DNA of 64,000 bases, taken from assembly GCF_051014445.1 (NCBI RefSeq), contig NC_135141.1, forward strand, positions 27,489,422-27,553,421, in the 5' to 3' direction. The position numbers were made by a program, and so were the translations under genes. Positions 50,401 through 61,500 of the stretch are shown piece after piece (the first letter of the stretch is position 1; each line of letters begins with the position of its first letter). Below the pieces are notes generated by a model, which ran no database searches, was not told the origin of the DNA, and worked only from the letters and a program-made list of their open reading frames with translations. Origin of the DNA: Colletes latitarsis (taxonomy: Eukaryota > Arthropoda > Insecta > Hymenoptera > Colletidae).

Positions 50401-50750
50401 TTCCAAATTTACGATCCAAAATGCACAGCTTCTCTTCGTGTGTTTTGTTGGGTGTTGCAACATATTGTTTTGCGATTTTAGTTACGTAGTTTACGTATCT
50501 TCGTTAGAATCCTGTAAAATTTACTGATAAGAAATGAATACGTGATGTCCGACCTTGGTTCTCGACAGAAATTCAAACAAACTTTCAGTCTCTTCGAATT
50601 TGTCCATATTTTCATACCTATTGTTTGCAATAATTATTAATTAACATCAGGCAATAGTTGAAATAATGCTCGATAGCGTGGGTTGTATAAATAATTGTTT
50701 TTAATACCATTTTGCGTAGAATATTAATTTTTCGGTCAAAGGCACGGTTA
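44447..50750. other. Upstream region of the myosin, no coding exon seen
   Basis: On the minus strand a TGTTGTCCAG acceptor-like site lies just upstream of the first coding exon, so the myosin probably has further 5' UTR exons somewhere in this stretch. I see no coding exon: frames of about 100 aa (for example 46831-47142 and 48773-49063) overlap antisense frames and show no family resemblance. A weak inverted repeat built on TTCTTCTCC.GCGAAA lies at about 48,660-48,690 and 48,930-48,960. Confidence 0.4.
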
Positions 50751-52560
50751 ACCGTTAATTGATTGGTGAACTCCCCAAGGACGGTCTTCCCCACCTCTTC
50801 GACTCTTCTGCCTGTGGCTAAGTCTCTCTCTCTCTCTTTGTTCTCTAGGCTAGCGGACGTGACAGAACCTCGTGGGTCTGCGCTCCACCTTTGCTCACCA
50901 CTACTGACCATTGGGCAAGCACTGGCCAACTTAGGTGACCACTACTGACCGCTGGGCAAGCACTGGTCAACTTTGGCAACTAATACTGTCCATTAGTGAC
51001 CAGTGAGTGAGTTCCGAATCTCCCCTTTCTAATTTCTTTTTTGACCTTCGAGCGTCTGTTGGGCTTGAATGTGGGATTTCATCTTGCTTTTATTTCTTTG
51101 GTCTCCTTCCATATTTCACTACTTGTTTCTTGTTTGGTTTGTTCGATGCACATTCTATATTGCACATTGTATATTCATTGACCACTACCGACACAGTGGT
51201 GATATCTCAATCTCCAATTTCTCACTTCTTTTTCAACATTCAAATGTCTGCTGGGCTTGAATCTATCGTTTTGCCTCGCTTTCATTTGTCTGGTCTTCTT
51301 ACATATTTTACTTCTGCCTCCTTGTTTGCGAATGTGTTTGTTCCTCTATTTTATTCTTGCTTAAACGTTGTTTATTGTATATGTTGTGTTAACTAATCGC
51401 AAATGCAAACTTTTTTAGTTTCTATTTATTTTATTTCAGGGCTTCGTGTTTGCCAATTTATTATATTTAACTAATCGTAAATGCCGCCTGTTTTAGTTTG
51501 TTTCAGCTTACTTACAGGCCATCGTTGGACATCGCGGGACACCGTGGGACGACAACGCAAGGACATCGAGGGATTTTTATCTCTAAGACCCTTAGGGTAA
51601 ATTTAGTTTTAAGGCCGCGATACCAAGCAATTATTAACTTAGCTTCTCGTTCTCAATGATTCAATCCGAGTATCTGCTGTACGGTACAGCATCGCGTCGC
51701 GTCTCCCATAATTTAGCTTCACCCCTTTTCAAACAAAATAATTGCTTGGTACATTTACTCCCTTGTATGCGTCTGCGTATATGCCAAGTAATTATTTACC
51801 AACTAGCTTCTCGTTCACCCGTTCTCTCGTTTCTTGTTCCGGTCACCACTGCTTCAATGTAGAAAGCAAGTGATCGGCCGTTTAGCTGGTCCGAAGGGTC
51901 AGTTGCCGTCCTCTGGCGAGACGATCCAAGGGAAAGAGTATTTCGGCCGCAGAGGGGATCAGGGACTGTTCCTGTCTGCGGTAGCCCCGACTCAAGATCC
52001 CTCTCTCTGTTAGACGTCCCGAGTTGGGTCCATTTGGCTCCCAACAGGATGCTTGGGGGAAATGGGGAACCTCTGTGTCGGGTGCGTCGATTCGCTTTCC
52101 CTTCGATCGGACTTGCTAAGAGGCAACGGAGCTGGCACTTTTGACCAGTTACTCGGTTCGGGTCGCGTATCTCGTTCCTTACGTCGATCATTGCTGATCG
52201 ACATCGCGTCGTATCGCGTCGCGTCTCCCTCGATTTACCTTCATCCCTTTTCAAAACGAAATAATTACTTGGTACAACTAAACTGGAAGATCGAAGGAAC
52301 ATTGCTTCCTTCTATCTCTCTAGTTTAGTAATCTAGCTTGTAAGAATGTAAAAGGGAGATCGATGGAACTTTGATTCCATCTATATCCCTTCGGGTCTCC
52401 GCTCGCAGCAACCTCCTCGTGGTGAGACCTGGGTAATATTATTTATCGTTTAATTAATAATCGTATCGCTCTTAGTTGGGTAATGCAATTATTAATTAAA
52501 AACTAAATAATATTAGCAAATGGCTGCGATCCGCCTTGCATAGATCATCATGAATATAGA
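50750..52560. repeat. Composite nested repeat block
   Basis: Several repeat types lie together. A 41-bp unit starting ACCACTACTGACC occurs three times from 50897 (second copy at 50938, the third diverged). A diverged tandem pair of about 190 bp spans about 51,007-51,390, with parallel words CTTCGAGCGTCTGTTGGGCT and ATTCAAATGTCTGCTGGGCT. A short GGACATCG.GGGA run lies at about 51,520-51,575. A ~66-bp word with ATCGCGTCGCGTCTCCC occurs at about 51,690 and again at about 52,212. A 28-bp hairpin is at 52434-52515. No reverse transcriptase, transposase or clear LTR pair is visible. The block may be a satellite-like or non-autonomous element. Confidence 0.6.
52434..52515. repeat. Imperfect 28-bp inverted repeat (hairpin)
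   Basis: The left arm at 52434-52461 and the right arm at 52488-52515 are near-perfect reverse complements. The shared words are TAATATTATTTA and TTTAATTAATAAT. A 26-base loop separates them. Confidence 0.75.
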
Positions 52561-55500
52561 GCTTCTTCGCTAGGTTAGTTTTGATTCTCATTGATTCACT
52601 GTTGCGGAAGCCCACATTGTCAGCAGAGTTCCGTCCTCTATTTAGGACCCTTATTTTTGCCCTATTTAACAGTTCAGAACCCCAGATTCCTTATCTTCTC
52701 CCATATTTATACCTCTTATCGGATACAAAATATCACTCCTTATCCTATTTCACTTCCTATGTATCTTAGTATCTGTCTTTATTCTCGTTTAGCTTTGTTT
52801 ACTTCCTTCTTCCATTATCTACGCTATCCAATTGCGTTATTTCCGCATTCTTTCTACCATACACTGTTTCCTCCGACCTTATTTTACTATTTCTTGATCT
52901 ATTACACTCGTCAATCCATTAACGAGTTTAAATTTATAAATTACGAAGAATCATTCCGTCTTGCATTGAAGAAATCCATCCCTGGTTCGAGTGTCATTTC
53001 GAATTCGCGATGGCGCGTGGCACGCATTCGATCGCCATCGATGAATTTCCGGTTGCGTCCATTATTGTACTCGCAGTGCATGGCAAAGCGTTGTTCCCCT
53101 TATCTCGCGATAAAAGGAAGGCACGAGTCCCGCATTGCGGCTCACGCGACACTTCCGGTCCCTGTTCCTTTTCCTTTCCGCGGGTACTGTTAGGCTGTGA
53201 GGTTTTGCGTGAGCACGCATGCATGCACGACGAAACGAAATCATTTACGACTTTCACGCTCGAGAAACAATCGGCGGGATCAGAAACGGTAAAAGCTACC
53301 GGGTCGTGGCCGGCGCGATCATGCCAGCTTAATTGCACGCGATCGTCCTCCATTATACGAATTAATTAGCGTTCAAACCATTTCTGTTTTCGTCGATTTT
53401 ATCCACTCGAAGAGTAACACCGATCTCAGAATCTCTTTCGTTGAACTGTATGCAAAGTTCAACCCTTTGACGAGTAAATTTTCTTCGACTATTCGAAGAA
53501 TACTAAGTAGAGAGGTTGAAAGAATATCCCACGATGTTTTAACGAGAGATTTCAAATTATTTTGCCAACGTCAATGAGCACGCAAGAAAAGTGTCGTGTA
53601 ATTGTCTGAGACCATTATTCTCGCGTAATTGGGGTGGTGCAAATGATCGTTTAAAGACCTTTTTTCTGGAACCAACAATTGCATCCAACCTGAAACACGT
53701 TCTTCATTGTCATTACATAATTGGAGACGCGTGCGTATGACAGTGTATTACAGCAATGAATAACTGGGTTTTGCAAGAAAATCAGGATTGGCGCAGACGC
53801 GTGGGCGCTCTAGGCAAAATTGATGATTCGATATGTAAACCCAGGTGCGAGCAATCGCGAGTGGAACGCCAAACAAACGTAATATTTAAGGCCATGGTTC
53901 CGGTTCGTTGAATAGTAAAATAAACCATGTTCAGAAACGTGTAATTCTTCGGGAATGCAATTTTTGGAATGGAAAATTGCAACCCGAAGGTATGTTTTTT
54001 GGCAACGAGGTCACGTTCTTGAAAGGAATAATTACGTACAATTATGTAGCAAGCGCGTGTTACTCAACGCGACCGCAACTAAGCAGGGATCTCAATTTTG
54101 TACTCTTCTAACACGTTGAATGCCAAGAAGTCAACGACTTGAGTTACAAACTGTGAAGACGACCACGCTTTATACCATACACACTGGGTGTCCGTTAAGA
54201 ACATTAACTTCGCATTATACTCGACCATTGAGTAACGTGTCATCCGACGAACGATAGGTCTTTCATTTTCTCTCTCGTAGATACGAACGTACGATCTTCG
54301 TTGAATCAGAACTTGTATGTAAATAGACTCCTGTCCACTACCAACAATATTTCATCGTAAGTCCTCGAAATTTGAAAGTACTTTCGCTTCCTAGAAAAAG
54401 CAAATGTACATGTAATTCTGTTATTACATCTCACGCGTTTGTCATCATTCTCCTGTAGTTGTACCTTTTATAATTGGAAGATACTGAATTAGGAAATTAA
54501 TTCGTATCTTTTCGTCGCCACGCCCTAATTGGCAATAATAAAATGAGAAAGTGAAACTGGAGTGGACTCAATGGCACCTACGAGACGTTAAAAAGAGGCG
54601 GTAGTTTTTAATGGTCGCGCGTGAGGTTTCGACCGGTTCAAATGTCGCGCAAGCTCCCGGTGTTTTTCCTACGCCGCATCGTACGAAAGCCGCCTCGAAA
54701 ATAGATCGGTGCTTATTTCGGTGAATCGGTCGCTCATCTCTCTCCCCAACCCGATTCCTCTTTCTTTTTTCATTCCTTTTTTTTTTTTTATTGTGTTCGT
54801 CCACCGTTTCGCTGGTCGGTCCCGAGACGTCATGCGCCCAGAGTTCGGTTTATTATTACACATGGCGTTCCCGCGTGCCCCGCGAACGTCGTACGAAGCG
54901 TTCCTCTTGGTGCTTCTCTGTCCTCGCGGTGCTTATTAAGACCCGCGACAGAGCACCTTGAGAGCCCTGAACTTCACAGGCCCGATGCTGACTGACTCAA
55001 GGTCGGTCTGAATCGGAACCGACCAACCGGTTTTTCGGAGAAGATTCGGAGAAGTAACGTAAGGTTACGCCTCCGCGGGCTCGCCGGAACGGTTTAAATC
55101 TGGTTACCGGGGCTGTACATTGTGAATTAAATCGCCCCTTCGACCCTACGGCCGTCGCGAATTTATCTTGCAGCCAAAGACAGCACACGCGTGCTCCTCT
55201 CAAAGATAGGTAATACTTTGTACGATGCGTTGCATCGGAAGAAAAGATCCTGACTATCAGGTGTCGATCTAAGTAACAGCACCGGATACATACGAGTTAG
55301 AAAGTGCAGCGGAAATGCGGCGTCGTGTCGGTAGATTGATCAATTTTCATATATTCGGATATTCGGTCAACAGTCGGACAGGTTTGCTCGGGCTCACGGT
55401 GATTAAGATTACGAAACAGATACGAATTAACCTTTAAGCGTTCGAAGAAGTTCAATTTCTTCCTTTGCGTATGCGCGTAGGTGTCTCGTCTAGCATTGAA

Positions 55501-57495
55501 CCAATTTATGTCGATTATTCTTCGCCGAACCGACATTAATGTTTTAAGGCAGCTTTGTGCGACCGACGAAGATTGAGAACTGGTCACACGTCGGAGAGAA
55601 AGAGAGAGAGAAAAAAGAAAGGGATAGATAGCGAGTGAAAAGTGGTTTGAAAAATACTAAGTGGTCGGTTACACCGGTTACGTGGCATTCGCGATAAAAA
55701 TCTTTTTAAGGAGGCCCGTTGTTATGTAACTTTACTATCGCGAGTGGTTCCCGAGCTTGCGAGGCGAGACCGGATATTCGCGAACCGTAAAATATCACTG
55801 CACGCGGCCAGCTAGCGGAAACTTTGTTGTTAGAGCACACAACAGGGTGCACAGGTGGTTTCTTCGCAAACAAATGTCAAAACTGTTAATTATTCTAAGA
55901 CGTCGACCCGCTTGATTCTAATAACTGAGACGCTTCGGATGTTTCGAGGCTCCAGCTCGAAATTTCGTTGGTATATACCAATGGTACCAAGTGGTACTAA
56001 TGGTACTAATGATACCATTTAGCGTCGAGCGTTCAAGGTCTCTGACTTAGATCTCGCAGTTGACTTTTCGTTATTTTCACGGCGATAAAATCTGAAAGCG
56101 ACCCATTCTAAGTTCTCTTGCTTTAGAGGAAACCTATCGCTGTTCCGATCCTCGAAACGCTTGACTATCGAGCACTTCAGCTCCTCATCTAGAAAACCAG
56201 ACATGGTGCATGCATCGAACTAGTTGGTCGAGGGAAAAAGGCACATCCGGACATGACTAATAGACCTGGTTGAATATAGACCTGGTTGCCCCATAAAAAA
56301 AAAGAGACTGTACAGCAGCCACTATCGTGACTCATCACATTTAATTGTGTTATCTTGCCTCGACTGACCAGCCTACACGCATACGTTTTGAAGAAAAGGT
56401 CGACGCCGCGAAGGTGAGACGTTCCTCTTTCTCGTTATTTACTCCTCTTTCAAGGAGTTGCGAGCGTTTCAACCTTCAACCGGCAGGGTGGAGTCAAGAT
56501 GACCACACTGTCCTTTCAAAGATTAGTCATAGCGGTCGTCTACCTCAAATTGTTGAACTTAAGAACAACTTAAACTCCCTGCGCGGATTAAAACATGGTT
56601 CTCGATCCTGAAATTAACACAGACGTATACGTCACAATATATAAAATTATTTCTACGTTATAAAAGTAGGAAACGTTCTACAGACAAAAGAACTACCGAC
56701 TACAAGACATATTTAATTTCTTTTACTTTTAAGGGCATCTTCCTGCCCGGTGCTTTATCAGGACCCTAGATTCTACCTTACAGATTTAGGGTTGAACCGT
56801 AACGCTACTGAGAATCACGTCTTGCTGGCTATTCATATCTATTTCGAACAATTGCATACGTTTTGAGGTCAAGAATCTTTGCCTAAACAATGACCTATAA
56901 TCCGCGTTCGCTCTGCTTCCTCGAACAGAACTAAAAACGTGGAAGACAGGTTTCACGTTATAGGGTAAACGCGATCCGACAGAGTAACAATGCACAGTTT
57001 TTTCCCCCGGTTCTTTCTCTACGGTTTCCTAGAAAGATAGTTTGCTGGTAGGTTCGTAGAATCGTGAGGATATCTTGAAATCTTTTACGAGCCACTCGCA
57101 CGATATTTCCTTGGGATCATCGGTCACGGCAAAAAATTAATGTTTCCAAATACATTGATTGGTTTCGTCTTTTGTCCGAGTTTTTAGATACCTGCTAACG
57201 AAGAAAAATTTGTAGTCAATTAAATAGTCTTTGCGTCAAAATGTTTTAAAAATCGTTGGAGAAAACGAAAAAAAAAAATAAGTTGAGAGACTCTGACGAC
57301 ATGATTCATCAACAACTAATGGAACCATTGATAATTATTCCTTATCGAAGAAATTTTACTTGACGATGTTGGATAAGTATTATCGCAATGGGTACAATAG
57401 TTTAACGTCACTGTCGGTTGTAACGAGCAAGTACCAATGTATCGATAGCCGATCGTACCGACCGATCACATTCAATGGATCATAGAAAGACGCCT
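52561..57495. other. Intergenic or intronic sequence, no gene supported
   Basis: The 200 aa frame at 52591-53193 (+) is pyrimidine-rich low-complexity sequence with no family resemblance and I do not call it. A CpG-dense patch at about 54,550-55,200 has several short overlapping frames. Simple tandem words of AATGGTACT type lie at about 55,970-56,018 and a doubled TAGACCTGGTTG at about 56,260-56,290. Nothing here supports a coding exon. Confidence 0.45.
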
Positions 57496-57499
57496 TGGC

Positions 57500-58548
57500 T
57501 TTATCCGTGTTCGACCACCCCTGGGAAAAATTTTAATGGGAGATTCTAGAGGCCAAAATAAGACAAAAATCAAGAATATCAATTTGCTGATTGAGGCTTG
57601 GTTAAAAAGTTATTAAAAAATTAAATTAAAAAGTTTCACATCATTCACGGAAAAATTATTTTCGATTGCAAGGGTCAATTACAATCATTTTTGGTCAATA
57701 GACATACCCCCGAAATCCTACCCACTTTCGAGAAAAAAATTCAAGCAAGTGTAAAATTATTCGGCGAAAAAAAAAAATTTCAAATCGTTCTAAAAAAATT
57801 ATTTTCAGTTGCAAGGGTCAATTACAATCATTTTTGGTCATTACACATACCCCCGAATTCCTACGCATTTTCGAGAAAAAAATTCCTTACCGAAAATCTA
57901 ATTTCAGGCCAGAAATCGTTCCCTGAAATTTCATGCGAATCTCTAAAACGTCATAACTTCTGAACGGATTGGACGATTTTAATGTTTAAAAAAGCAAACT
58001 ACGCGTATTTTGATGGAGAATATGTACAAATCGCAAAAATATTCGAAAAGTTGGCCCTTGACCCCGCAAAATGAGAAAAACCCCATAAAAATGGTCCAAT
58101 TTTCAAACAGCCATAATTCCCACAATTGTGAATATATTTCAATGAAACTTTTTTCTGAAGTAGAGCTCATGGATACCTACAAAAAAGTATTAGACAACTT
58201 TTCTGTAGGGCGTCAAACAAAAGTACTAAAAATGAAAAACGAATTTTTAAGAAAAATCGACAGGGGGTAGGTGCCTAAATTTTTCGACGAAAAAAAAATT
58301 TTCGAATCGTTCTAAAAAAATTATTTTCGGTTGCGGGGTTCAATTACAATCATTTTTGGTGCATAGACATACCCTCGAAATCCTGCGCATTTTCGAAAAA
58401 AAAATTCGAGAAGGTCGGAACTTTAAACGTTAATAGCTTCTTAACGAAGCCACCATCATCAAATTGGTATTTTTGATTTTTGTGTTATTTTGGCCTCTAG
58501 AATCTCCCATTAAAATTTTTCCCAGGAGTGGTCGAACACCCTGTATAA
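57500..58548. mobile_element. Non-autonomous ~1.05-kb element with long terminal inverted repeats
   Basis: The left end (from about 57,500) and the right end (to about 58,548) are inverted copies over roughly 115 bp. Both contain GGGAAAAATTTTAATGGGAG, GATTCTAGAGGCCAAAATAA and a GACAAAAATCAA-like segment. The right end closes with TATACAGGGTGTTCGACCAC when read in reverse; the left has TATCCGTGTTCGACCAC, apparently with a small deletion. Inside are 143-bp-type units with the core CAATTACAATCATTTTTGG at 57676, 57819 and 58341. No transposase is present; the 86-90 aa frames inside are repeat by-products. A fragment of the same family lies at 3085-3450. Confidence 0.8.
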
Positions 58549-61500
58549 AGAATTATTTGACACGTTCCCCTTGAAGCTAAAGCGGATGTTTAAACAACAC
58601 GATAAGCGACTGATATAAAAAAATTATCAAAAATTAGCGTTATCTTCGTGAAAATAAATAATTCAAATGCAATACCTTTTTCGTACATATAAAAATTATT
58701 TTACCTTCGTACATTTTAAACATTGTTATTTTGCTTTGTACAGTGACACACATTACGTGCACACCTACTGAAAGTATAATACCAAGGCGATTCAAAAGTA
58801 ACCTTGGCTGACCAATGACATCTTTATCAAAACAGTTAAACCGTTAATCACACGTCGAACCAGACAACGATTCAGTGGGCTCTTCGAACGTTGCCTTAAT
58901 AAACTCGCTTGACCCTTTTACCGAACTTCCACTCGCACATGGTCAATTATAGTTCGATGTAAATCGAGTTCTAAATATACATCAATATTTCAACGCTTCG
59001 ACTTTGAAAACGTTATAGACGTCACAGACTATAATCAATAACGATCTGTAACGAATAACAAATTACATTTCGAAAAATAGATAGAAGAATATAGATCGTA
59101 AAGCAAATTGAAACGTGGGCGCTTTAAATAGCCGCGTGTAACAAATTGTTAGTTTTAGTTAGTTAGAAATTATTTTACGTTGCAAAATTGTTTCTTCGAG
59201 AACTGTTGTCGAACACTGACTGGAAAATAAATTGCACGCGAAAACGACCCCGTACAGAGTTGATTTACGAGAAAAAGATGTGCTGAACACGATGTTGCAG
59301 ACCACCTCGTGGCGCATCTGTGGCAATCCGTGCATCTCCTAATAAAAGCACGAGATGTTTGCAATTTCATTTCAATGACTCATGTTCCAGATGTCAATGG
59401 CATAAAGCACGGTTCGCGTGACCCTTGCTTTTTCTGTTTATTATAAAAAAAAAAAACATCTGGGACATTATGTCATACACGTAGTTCTTTGTCGACGGTT
59501 CGTTGAGAAGAAACGCGTAGAATTTTGTCGCGATCGACCGTTAGAAGCTCCTTCACCTGCTCGAAGCCACGTGACGATTCGAACACCTTTTCGATTTAAT
59601 CGAAATACATATAGAGATTAAACTTACTCTGTACTGGATCACCCTTTCCAAAAACGTGACACACCGTCCACCCACGGAACTTGTCACATCACAGTACTCG
59701 GTCACAACCGGCTTCTACCGAAACAAAGACGTGCACTTTGGAAATTTTCGTGATCGCGTGGTTCGACTCGTCAAAGAAGATTCCCGGTTACTTTTACTTT
59801 TGTTTATGCCGTTCGATCCGAGCCGCGAGTCTTCGAGAATCAGCTATCGACGTACGTACACCTGGATGACACCTGGAGAACTCGTTCCGGCGATGTCGAG
59901 GCGCCTTTTGTGTTTGCCTCCAGAGCGTAAACTTACGTGATCTTGTGTGCACACGCCACGGTGTAACACACGAAACTGCCGGCTTAAAGGAACTCTCTGT
60001 GCCGTAGAAAGAAGGTGGTGGAAGAGAAAAGGAACGCGTTCGTAGGCAGAACAGAGAAGGAGAAACGGCCCATTCCCTCCGTGTGACCGCGTATTTGTGT
60101 GTGCAACGTGTGTATAAGCGCGTGTACGTGTCGAGTTTCAACGGACAGGCAGCCGTGCACGAGCGCCAGTGCACAGGAGAATGCTTTTTTTTCGGGGAAT
60201 TTCAAAATCACAAGGAAATCTAGCCACTTTGTTCCCGCGCGCCTCCACCGAAGGCGGATGGTGCTCGTGCAGCCAACGTTCGAAACCATCGTTTCGAAAT
60301 TGTGGCGAAATTAACAATATTTTGAAACAGACCCGTGGGATTGTACGTTAAGCACGTCGAGGCCAAAGACGGGGCTGGGCAAATTTTATAAACTAGCTTT
60401 CGTCCGCTGCTTCGCTCGTCTAGGAATATTTTGGAAATATTTTAAAATCTTGGATACGCCAAAACGGTGTCCACTTGATTCACAATAATCCGTAGACGTG
60501 TACACGCTGAAAAAATAAAAGAGTACAACTGTTACATGAATTGTTAAACTGGACGGTTCTGTAATTGGTTTAAATTACCTCGCGCGAGAACTTCGTTTAA
60601 ATAGCTGATCGATATCTAGCGGCGCGGCAGAGAAAAAAGAAGTAAACGTCATATAGTATACAAAGGAAGCGTTTCACGGGGCAATCTAGATGAATGAAAA
60701 GGCGCGCGCGCATTTCCTTTCGTCGAATAAAACGTTTCTCCCTAACGACCTAAGTGCACTTCCTGCATAATTGAGCGCGCTCAACTTCGTTGCGCTTCCG
60801 CGAATTCGCTGAACCCTCCAAGAGTTATGGGACGATTCTGCAAATAAATCGATCGCGATTAAAGAAATACCGAGAAAAAGATGCTCGAAGTGGCCAATAA
60901 AACCTTGCGACCAATTGTTGCGTACGACGAACGGGGCTGGAAAAGTGCAACTCTACGTTAGGAAGCCCAAATGTGCATCGCCCTTACATACAGTAATTTA
61001 CTTATAAGCCACTCTTCCATTGCGGATATATACACCCACGATAAGATTTGCATCACCTTACACTTTCTCGATTATTAAAATATATCCCTTAACTAACAAA
61101 AATCGTTTCTATTTGCAGGACACTTGGAGTTTCATTGAGCAAAGATTGTTCGATGCTACGCCTACGCAGAAGTGGCCAAATCCAAGCCCAATCGTCGTAC
61201 AGAGCATACTTACTCGAGACACAGTTCGGAGCCAACCATAATTTAAGACCTAACTCATACTAATGGAGAACTAACCCAGATCTAGCCGAAATGAATCTTC
61301 ATTACGTCACGGTTACCTTCTTCAACAATCATTTATTTATGAAAAGTAACTGACTTGCAACACGACCCCTCGTACTAAACCGGTATTAAGGCTGCATCGT
61401 CTGTACTCGGCTTAATGTCAGCCAAGCAAGTTGGCACGAAGTACGATAAATGCCACTTTCGCCCTGGAGTAACCTATAGCTCTCGGGTATCCCCTGGTTT

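Noticed and set aside
52591..53193. 200 aa open frame on the plus strand
   Set aside because: The first two thirds are pyrimidine-rich sequence translating to Phe/Leu/Tyr/Ser/Pro runs; there is no domain, and overlapping frames on both strands are also open.
57691..58270. 86-90 aa frames starting MVNRHTPE and MMENMYKS
   Set aside because: They are translations of the repeat units and recur in part at 3323; they show no conserved protein domain.
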